Under the pieces are notes generated by a model. It saw nothing but the letters and a program-made list of their open reading frames with translations, was not told the DNA's origin and made no database searches. Positions 46,116 through 52,363 of a stretch of DNA of 52,363 bases are shown one piece after another. Numbering within the stretch: the stretch's first letter is position 1; the number at the start of each line of letters is the position of its first letter. The translations under genes were made by a program, and so were the position numbers. Source of the stretch: an uncultured Alphaproteobacteria bacterium (lineage in GTDB: Bacteria; Pseudomonadota; Alphaproteobacteria; HIMB59; GCA-002718135); contig CABYRE010000007.1 of NCBI GenBank assembly GCA_902521325.1, forward strand, positions 1-52,363, given 5' to 3'.

Positions 46116-49100
46116 TCCTTTTATTCATTTACGATCTTTATCTTCGTATTCTTTATCTGAAAGTACGCTAAAAATTACCAATTTAGTTGATCTTGCTAAA
46201 AAAAATGACATGCCTGCAATCGCAATTACAGATAATAACAATATGTTTGGAGTATTTGAATTTTCTAAAGAATGTGTAAAAAATAATATTCAACCTATAA
46301 TTGGAACTTCAATAAATTTATTAGATATTATTGTAAATAATCAAATTTCACAAGTTACATTTTTAGTCAAAAATGAAATTGGGTATAGAAATCTATTAGA
46401 ATTAAGTTCACTCTCTCATCTTAATGAAGGAAATAATGTTGGGATATACTTTTCACAATTAGAAAAATTTTCTGAAGGTTTATTCTGTTATATAGGTGGT
46501 GAATTTAATCCTTTACTTTTATTAAATAAAGAAAATAAAAAAAAAGATATCATTCAATTAATAGGTAATTTTAAAAAAGTTTTTAAACAAAATTTTCTTT
46601 TTGAAATTCAAAGAATAAATGATCAAAATATCGATGTTTTTGAAAAAGAATTTATTAATTTATCAAAGGAATTTGATATACCCCTTATTGGCTCAAATAA
46701 TATTAAGTACGCTAATAAAGATGATTATTCAGCTCATGATGCATTACTATGTATTGCTCAAAAATCTACAATTAACAATTCTGAAAGAAATACTTCAAAT
46801 GAAAATATTTATTTTAAGTCAAATGAAGAAATGTATTCAAATTTTGAAGATATTCCTGAAATAATACAAAATAATTTAAATATTTCTCTATCTTGTAATT
46901 ATTTTCCTGAATCAACAAAACCACAATTACCTGAATTTAAAAATGATTTAAATTTATCAGCAGAAGATTTTTTATTAAAATCCTCAGAACTGGGACTTGA
47001 AAAAAAAATAAAAGAAAAGAATATTAAGAATATACAAACTTATAGTGACAGATTAAAATATGAAAATGAAATAATAATTAGAATGGGTTTTGCAGGATAC
47101 TTTTTAATAGTAGCAGATTTTGTAAATTGGGCTAAAGAGCAATTCATCCCTGTTGGCCCCGGAAGAGGATCAGGTGCTGGTAGTTTAGTAGCTTGGTGTT
47201 TAGGTATAACTGATTTAGATCCATTAGAATATGAATTATTATTTGAAAGGTTCTTAAATCCAGAAAGAGTTTCTATGCCAGATTTTGACATAGATTTTTG
47301 TCAAACTAGAAGAGATGAAGTTATTGAATATGTAAATAATAAATATGGAAGTGAATGTGTTGCTCATATAATTACATTTGGTACTCTAGCATCAAGAGCT
47401 GCAGTAAGAGATATTGGTAGAGTTTTAGAAGTTCCGTATGGAGAAGTAGATTCTTTTGCTAAATTAATACCTTTTAATCCATCAAATCCGCTTACTTTAA
47501 GTGAATCTATTAAATCTGAAAGAAGTTTGCAAGAAAGGATAAGCAGTGATGAAAGAATTTCAAATATTATTGATGTAAGTCTAAAAATTGAAGGAACTCA
47601 CAGACACGCCTCAACCCATGCTGCTGGAGTTGTAATTGGTCATGAAAAGTTATCTAATGTAGTTCCTTTATATAAAGATCAAAATACTAATACGAATGCT
47701 ACACAATTTTCAATGAAGTATGTTGAAGAAGCTGGTTTAATAAAATTTGATTTTCTAGGTTTAACTACATTATCTATTATAGATGATTGTATAAAATTTA
47801 TAGTTAAAGATAATAAAAATTTTTTAATAAATAATATTCCTCTTAATGATACAAAAACCTATAATCAGTTAAGTAAAGGTGATACAGTAGGAATATTCCA
47901 ATTAGAAAGTAATGGCATGGGTAGTGTCCTTCGCCAATTACAACCTGATAGATTTGAAGAAATAATTGCTGTAGTTGCTTTGTTTAGACCTGGGCCAATG
48001 GATAATATCCCTTCTTTTTGTAATAGAAAACATGGACGTGAAGAAATCAAATACCTTCATGCCATGTTAGAAGATGTCTTAAAAGAAACTTATGGGATTA
48101 TTGTTTATCAAGAACAAGTTATGCAGATTGCACAAGTTTTATCAAATTATTCTTTAGGTGAAGCAGACTTATTAAGAAGAGCAATGGGAAAAAAAATTCA
48201 AAAAGAAATGGATATGCAAAAATCAAGATTTATAGAAGGTGCTGTTCAAAATAATATTGATAAAAAAGAAGCTTCAAAAATATTTGATTTAGTTGATAAA
48301 TTTGCAGGGTATGGTTTTAATAAAAGCCATGCAGCAGCATATGCTTTAATATCTTATCAAACTGCTTATTTAAAAGCAAATTTTCCTCATGAATTTCTTA
48401 CAGCAACTTTAAACTATTCTATAGATAGAACAGAAAAAATTATTTTACTTAAACAAGAAATAGAAAGATTAAATATCAATTTTTTAAAGCCTGATATAAA
48501 TTTTTCCGATCCTTTATTTTCAATTGAAATAAATGACAACTTAAAATCAATAAGATTTGGATTGGCAGCAATTAAAGGTGTTGGTTTAAAATCAATTTCT
48601 AGCATGGTTGATGAAAGAAATAAAAATGGCAAATTTAAAAGCATCATTGATTTTATGAATAGAGTTTCCAAGGAGGTAATAAACAAAAGACAGCTCGAAA
48701 AACTTATTCAGGCTGGAGCTTTTGATAGTATTGAAGCTAACAGATCTAAATTATTTAATAATGTACCAAAATTTGTTGAACTTTTTGGAGGAGAAAAAAA
48801 TATCAATCAAGACATGCTCTTTGAAGAAAATGAGATTTCTTTTGAAGATAGAAACCTGTTCAATCAAAATTATGAAAATTGGAAGAATGCAGAAATTTTA
48901 TCTAACGAATTAGAGGTTATTGGATTTTATTTTTCTGATCATCCATTAAATCATTATCCAAAAAAGTTTTTTGAATTAGAGAATATTATGCCCTTTAAAA
49001 ACTATTCAGAAAATAATACTTCAAATGTCATCAAAGTTTGCGGTGCTATTTTAGATATCAAAGAAAGATCAAATAAAGATGGGAAAAAATATGCATTTAT

Positions 49101-49512
49101 AACAGTGTCAGAAACTAGTTACCAATTCGAATTGACTATATTCAGTGAAAATTTATATAAATACCGACCATTATTAAAAGAAGGAAATTTGTTAATATTC
49201 AATGTAGATGTTGTAAAAAATAACACTGATACTCGTTATATAATAAGGACAATACAGTCTTTAGAGAAAACTTTTGCAAGAAATAATTATAAATTTAATA
49301 TTTATACAGATATTAAAAATATAGATAATTTGAAAGACAATATTTTTGTAGAAAAAGAAATTGGAAATTTTGATAATTTTATTGATGTTTTTATTACAGT
49401 AGATCAAAAATTAGTAAATTTTGATTTTAATAAATATTCTATTAAATCATTCAAAAAACTTGACGATTTGGATAAATCAAAAATTTTAGATTATTCTCTA
49501 GAAATATCTTGA
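46108..49512 (+). CDS. dnaE: DNA polymerase III subunit alpha
   Basis: The 1134-residue replicative polymerase. Domains in order: N-terminal PHP domain (residues 1-280), C-family polymerase core with the catalytic Asp394 and Asp396 in PDFDIDFC and a further Asp in KFDFLGL, the helix-hairpin-helix region (FGLAAIKGVGLKS) and an OB-fold near 960-1050. The PHP opening reads HLRSLSSYS, lacking the second His of the H-x-H in active PHP sites, so it is unlikely to proofread. It ends the long nuoA-dnaE run, and a 98-bp gap with the rpsB leader follows. Confidence 0.97.
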   Translation: MNNPFIHLRSLSSYSLSESTLKITNLVDLAKKNDMPAIAITDNNNMFGVFEFSKECVKNNIQPIIGTSINLLDIIVNNQISQVTFLVKNEIGYRNLLELSSLSHLNEGNNVGIYFSQLEKFSEGLFCYIGGEFNPLLLLNKENKKKDIIQLIGNFKKVFKQNFLFEIQRINDQNIDVFEKEFINLSKEFDIPLIGSNNIKYANKDDYSAHDALLCIAQKSTINNSERNTSNENIYFKSNEEMYSNFEDIPEIIQNNLNISLSCNYFPESTKPQLPEFKNDLNLSAEDFLLKSSELGLEKKIKEKNIKNIQTYSDRLKYENEIIIRMGFAGYFLIVADFVNWAKEQFIPVGPGRGSGAGSLVAWCLGITDLDPLEYELLFERFLNPERVSMPDFDIDFCQTRRDEVIEYVNNKYGSECVAHIITFGTLASRAAVRDIGRVLEVPYGEVDSFAKLIPFNPSNPLTLSESIKSERSLQERISSDERISNIIDVSLKIEGTHRHASTHAAGVVIGHEKLSNVVPLYKDQNTNTNATQFSMKYVEEAGLIKFDFLGLTTLSIIDDCIKFIVKDNKNFLINNIPLNDTKTYNQLSKGDTVGIFQLESNGMGSVLRQLQPDRFEEIIAVVALFRPGPMDNIPSFCNRKHGREEIKYLHAMLEDVLKETYGIIVYQEQVMQIAQVLSNYSLGEADLLRRAMGKKIQKEMDMQKSRFIEGAVQNNIDKKEASKIFDLVDKFAGYGFNKSHAAAYALISYQTAYLKANFPHEFLTATLNYSIDRTEKIILLKQEIERLNINFLKPDINFSDPLFSIEINDNLKSIRFGLAAIKGVGLKSISSMVDERNKNGKFKSIIDFMNRVSKEVINKRQLEKLIQAGAFDSIEANRSKLFNNVPKFVELFGGEKNINQDMLFEENEISFEDRNLFNQNYENWKNAEILSNELEVIGFYFSDHPLNHYPKKFFELENIMPFKNYSENNTSNVIKVCGAILDIKERSNKDGKKYAFITVSETSYQFELTIFSENLYKYRPLLKEGNLLIFNVDVVKNNTDTRYIIRTIQSLEKTFARNNYKFNIYTDIKNIDNLKDNIFVEKEIGNFDNFIDVFITVDQKLVNFDFNKYSIKSFKKLDDLDKSKILDYSLEIS

Positions 49513-49525
49513 AAAAATAACACTA

Positions 49526-49531
49526 TATAAT
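49526..49531 (+). promoter_or_regulatory. Candidate -10 box of the rpsB promoter
   Basis: TATAAT is perfect at 49526-49531, 14 bp past the dnaE stop. No good -35 lies 16-18 bp before it; TTGAAA at 49509 is too close. If used, transcription would begin near 49538 and yield a leader of about 75 nt containing the hairpin and pseudoknot. Confidence 0.4.
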
Positions 49532-49558
49532 AATAGGTACGTCAAATTAAATCTAGCA

Positions 49559-49610
49559 CACAGAAAAAACCGGTGTTTTTATTTCTGTGGAGGTTAAACC
49601 GGGAGTTATT
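49559..49610 (+). promoter_or_regulatory. Structured rpsB leader with a pseudoknot at the Shine-Dalgarno
   Basis: CACAGAAA (49559-49566) pairs perfectly with TTTCTGTG (49582-49589). The hairpin loop contains CCGGT (49570-49574), which is complementary to ACCGG (49598-49602) downstream of the stem. This makes an H-type pseudoknot. The 3' partner overlaps the GGGAG (49601-49605) that lies 5 nt before the rpsB ATG, so folding would hide the ribosome binding site. This is the layout expected of an autoregulated ribosomal protein leader, with S2 the likely ligand. Confidence 0.65.
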
Positions 49611-50363
49611 ATGAATTTACCAGAAGTTAAAATTGAAGATCTTCTAGAGTCAGGTGTTCATTTTGGACATAATGTAAGAAGATGGAATCCAAAGATGCAG
49701 GAATATATTTATGGTGTTAGGAATAACATACATATTTTTGATTTAAGAATTACTTTAGAGTTGCTTAATACGGCCCTTACAAAAATCCATGAAACAGTTT
49801 CTAAATCTGGGAAAATCCTATTTGTTGGAACAAAAAAACAATGTAGTGATGTAGTTAAAGAATTAGCAATGTTAAATAACAATTTTTATGTTAACAAAAG
49901 ATGGCTAGGTGGTACTTTAACTAATTGGAAAACAATTTCGAATTCTATAAAAAGATTAGAGGAGATTGAATTTTTTTTAAAAGATAATGAACAATCAAAA
50001 AACTTATCAAAAAAAGAATTATTAGATATTTCTAGAGAAAAGCAAAAACTTGAATTAAACATCGGGGGGATCAGAACGCTTAACGGAAAACCCGATCTTT
50101 TAGTTGTGTTTGATGTAATTAAGGATAAAATTGCAGTAAAAGAAGCAACAAAACTCAATATACCAGTTGTTGCAATAGTTGATACCAATGCTGATCCAGA
50201 TAATATTGATTATATTATTCCAGGAAATGATGATGCTCTTCGTTCGATAAATTTATATAAAAATTATTTCTTAGCAACTATTCAAGATGCTACTAACTTT
50301 CAAGATATTACTAATGCTAAAGACGAAAATATAGAAAAAGAAGTTAAAAAGGATGATAAATAA
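49611..50363 (+). CDS. rpsB: 30S ribosomal protein S2
   Basis: A 250-residue ribosomal protein. It opens with [45 protein letters not shown], the S2 signature, and has [12 protein letters not shown] and [28 protein letters not shown] 49611 is chosen because it has GGGAG 5 nt upstream and gives the family N-terminus; a GTG at 49587 would place the leader hairpin inside the protein. The C-terminal 20 residues are charged. It shares 1 bp with tsf. Confidence 0.97.
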   Translation: MNLPEVKIEDLLESGVHFGHNVRRWNPKMQEYIYGVRNNIHIFDLRITLELLNTALTKIHETVSKSGKILFVGTKKQCSDVVKELAMLNNNFYVNKRWLGGTLTNWKTISNSIKRLEEIEFFLKDNEQSKNLSKKELLDISREKQKLELNIGGIRTLNGKPDLLVVFDVIKDKIAVKEATKLNIPVVAIVDTNADPDNIDYIIPGNDDALRSINLYKNYFLATIQDATNFQDITNAKDENIEKEVKKDDK

Positions 50364-51214
50364 TGTCAAGTATCACTGAATTAATAAAAGAATTAAGAGA
50401 AAAGACGGGCGCCGGTTTCTTAGATTGTAAGAAATCTTTAGAAGATAATAATAACGATATTGAAAAATCAATTGAAGCATTGAGAAAAAAAGGATTAGCA
50501 AAAGCATCAAAAAAAAGTGATCGAGCTGCAATTGAAGGCGCAGTAGGTTTTTATTCAAATGAAAAAATTTCAGCATTAATTAAAGTTAATAGTGAAACAG
50601 ATTTTGCTGCTAAAAGTGATACTTTTTTAGATTTTCTTGATAGTTTGGGAAATTTAGTTTTAGAAAATAATACTAATATAGATAAAGAACAATTCCTCAA
50701 ATTACAGTTTGAAAATGGAACTGTACAAGATTATTTCAATTCAATGATTGCAAAAATAGGAGAAAACCTAATCTTAAATGATTTATTAATCAAGGAAAAT
50801 ATAAATTCTAATTACTCATTTTATATACATAATAGTTACAGAAAAAATATTGGAAAAATAATATCCTTAGTAGAATATTCTACCAGTGATAATAATACTG
50901 AAATTGAAGCTTTATCAAAAAATTTATGCATGCATATTGCAGCAATGAAACCTGATTCTATGGATGTTAATGATTTAGATAAAAATCTAATAAGCAATGA
51001 AGAAAAAATACAAAAAGAATTAATTTTAAATTCTGGAAAACCATCTAACATAGTAGACAAAATACTAGAAGGTAAAATGAAAAAATTCTTCAGTGAAGTA
51101 ACGTTATTAAATCAATCTTATATTTTAGATCAAGACAAGACTGTTAGGGATATAATAAATCAATACTCAAAATATGAATATGAATTAATTTCATTTGATT
51201 TAATCAATTTATAG
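50363..51214 (+). CDS. tsf: Elongation factor Ts
   Basis: A 283-residue guanine-nucleotide exchange factor for EF-Tu. The N-terminal domain [45 protein letters not shown] is diagnostic, followed by [19 protein letters not shown]. It normally restores EF-Tu to its GTP form in the cytoplasm. It follows rpsB with a 1-bp overlap and precedes pyrH by 1 bp, the standard rpsB-tsf-pyrH-frr order. Confidence 0.97.
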   Translation: MSSITELIKELREKTGAGFLDCKKSLEDNNNDIEKSIEALRKKGLAKASKKSDRAAIEGAVGFYSNEKISALIKVNSETDFAAKSDTFLDFLDSLGNLVLENNTNIDKEQFLKLQFENGTVQDYFNSMIAKIGENLILNDLLIKENINSNYSFYIHNSYRKNIGKIISLVEYSTSDNNTEIEALSKNLCMHIAAMKPDSMDVNDLDKNLISNEEKIQKELILNSGKPSNIVDKILEGKMKKFFSEVTLLNQSYILDQDKTVRDIINQYSKYEYELISFDLINL

Positions 51215-51215
51215 A

Positions 51216-51917
51216 ATGAATAAAAGAATATTGCTAAAAATCTCAGGTGAATCATTAATGGGACCCTCTAACTACGGCATAGATGTGTCAACAATTAATA
51301 AGATTTCTAATGAAATCAAAAATGTATATAAAAAAAAATATCAAATTTGTTTAATTATTGGAGGTGGAAACATTTTTAGAGGTATAAAAGGTGCTTCTGA
51401 AGGAATAGATAGATCCACATCTGATTATATGGGGATGTTAGCTACAGTAATGAACGCATTATCTTTACAAAGTAGTTTAGAAAAAATTAATGTACCAACC
51501 AGAGTTCAATCAGCAATTACTATGTCACAAATTGCCGAGCCTTATATTAGAAGAAGAGCAATAAGACACTTGGAGAGAGATAGAATTGTTATATTTGCAG
51601 CAGGTACTGGTAATCCATTCTTTTCTACAGATACTGCCGCAACTTTAAGAGCATCGGAATTAGATTGTCAATTAATTATTAAAGCAACAAAGGTTGATGG
51701 GATATACAATAAAGATCCAATTAAAAATAAAAATGCTAAATTAATTAAAAATATTACATACAATGAAGTCATAAATAAAAATTTACAGGTTATGGATTTA
51801 ACTGCCATAAGTCTTGCAAAAGATACAAAAATACCAATTTTTATTACTAATATTTTTAATAAAAACTCATTAATTAATGTTTTGAATCGCAAAGGCTCAT
51901 ATAGTAAGATAAGTTAA
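51216..51917 (+). CDS. pyrH: Uridylate kinase
   Basis: A 233-residue UMP kinase of the amino acid kinase fold that makes UDP for RNA and cell-wall precursor synthesis. Motifs: [11 protein letters not shown] at the N-terminus, [49 protein letters not shown] and [13 protein letters not shown]. Length is normal. frr begins 2 bp after its stop. Confidence 0.97.
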   Translation: MNKRILLKISGESLMGPSNYGIDVSTINKISNEIKNVYKKKYQICLIIGGGNIFRGIKGASEGIDRSTSDYMGMLATVMNALSLQSSLEKINVPTRVQSAITMSQIAEPYIRRRAIRHLERDRIVIFAAGTGNPFFSTDTAATLRASELDCQLIIKATKVDGIYNKDPIKNKNAKLIKNITYNEVINKNLQVMDLTAISLAKDTKIPIFITNIFNKNSLINVLNRKGSYSKIS

Positions 51918-51919
51918 TT

Positions 51920-52363
51920 ATGAGCGATCTAGAAAATAAAATGAAATCTGCTGTTTCGCATTTTGAAAAGGAATTAAATTCTTTAAGGACTTCAAGAGCA
52001 AACCCTTCAATGTTAGACAATATATTAGTTGATGCTTATGGCTCTAGAACCCCTTTAAATCAGCTTGGCAATATTTCTGTTCAAGATGCAAGCACGATTA
52101 CAATTCAAGTATGGGATTCATCATTAATTAAATCAATTGAAGATTCAATTTCTGAATCAAATCTTGGTATCAATCCACAAACAGATGGTCAACTTATTAG
52201 ACTTCCAATTCCTAAATTGAGTGAAGAAAGAAGAAAAGAGATAATTAAAATAGCTTCAGAATTTGCTGAAAATTCTAAAGTTGCAATAAGAAATATCAGA
52301 AGAGATTTTATAGAAACATCAAAAAATGAAAAAAAAGACTTAAATCTTTCAGAGGATGACTTA
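51920..52363 (+). CDS. frr: Ribosome recycling factor (3' end outside window)
   Basis: ATG 51920 opens a frame that stays open to the last base, giving 148 of the usual 185 or so residues. The sequence LNSLRTSRANPSMLDNILVDAYGSRTPLNQLGNISVQDASTITIQVWD and the later RLPIPKLSEERRKEIIKIASEFAENSKVAIRNIRRD are the conserved blocks of this L-shaped factor, which splits post-termination ribosomes with EF-G. The gene continues beyond the window. Confidence 0.96.
   Translation, partial: MSDLENKMKSAVSHFEKELNSLRTSRANPSMLDNILVDAYGSRTPLNQLGNISVQDASTITIQVWDSSLIKSIEDSISESNLGINPQTDGQLIRLPIPKLSEERRKEIIKIASEFAENSKVAIRNIRRDFIETSKNEKKDLNLSEDDL

Noticed and set aside
1..52363. Mobile elements, prophage, CRISPR arrays, toxin-antitoxin or defence systems
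   Set aside because: No repeat arrays, transposase, integrase or phage genes were seen; the layout is conserved chromosomal synteny with a short variable segment.

Overview
The window is a gene-dense, AT-rich chromosomal segment of a streamlined, probably marine, alphaproteobacterium, resembling SAR11 or the HIMB59/AEGEAN-169 type. The exact lineage cannot be settled from sequence reading alone. The assignment rests on four things: alphaproteobacterial gene neighbourhoods (infA-yacG-tRNA-Phe, tig-clpP-clpX-lon-hup, nuoA-N, birA-coaX-rnj-DUF1467-proS-lolC-lolD-dnaE, rpsB-tsf-pyrH-frr), the short ProRS, very AT-rich codon use, and tiny intergenic gaps with many 1-17 bp overlaps. The standard bacterial code is used, with TGA as a stop.

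Layout. 1-1700: tail of an MFS transporter, a Nit-type amidase and a methyltransferase, then a structured terminator or sRNA candidate. 1850-3480: MntR regulator divergent from a putative manganese/heavy-metal membrane transporter, with a likely MntR box between them. 3470-7550: compact housekeeping run (DUF2256 protein, a 49-residue basic protein, murA, hisG, hisD, infA, yacG, tRNA-Phe). 7777-13880: a more variable stretch (glycosyltransferase 9, two polar amino acid ABC permeases without ATPase or binding protein, cytochrome c', IolE-like protein, glutamine amidotransferase, glycerol kinase). 13884-19075, minus strand: a nitrogen-assimilation unit (aminotransferase, PII, glutamine synthetase), with parE as the next minus-strand gene beyond a terminator. 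19128-25616: tRNA-His, tRNA-Leu, trigger factor, ClpP, ClpX, Lon, HU, tRNA-Val, tRNA-Asp. 25717-49512: 22 same-strand genes with no gap above 7 bp, starting with all 14 complex I subunits and ending with dnaE. 49559-52363: rpsB with a structured leader, tsf, pyrH and the start of frr.

The standout is the 246-bp gap between glnB and glnA. It carries two consecutive copies of the glutamine-binding glnA RNA (glutamine riboswitch), followed by a terminator-like hairpin and a strong ribosome binding site for glnA. The PII protein just upstream has a divergent T-loop and is translationally coupled to an aminotransferase. Together these suggest that glutamine synthetase is controlled directly by glutamine through RNA. 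A second RNA element is a hairpin plus loop-pseudoknot that reaches the Shine-Dalgarno of rpsB. No CRISPR array, insertion sequence, prophage or recognisable defence system was seen, and no gap exceeds 300 bases.
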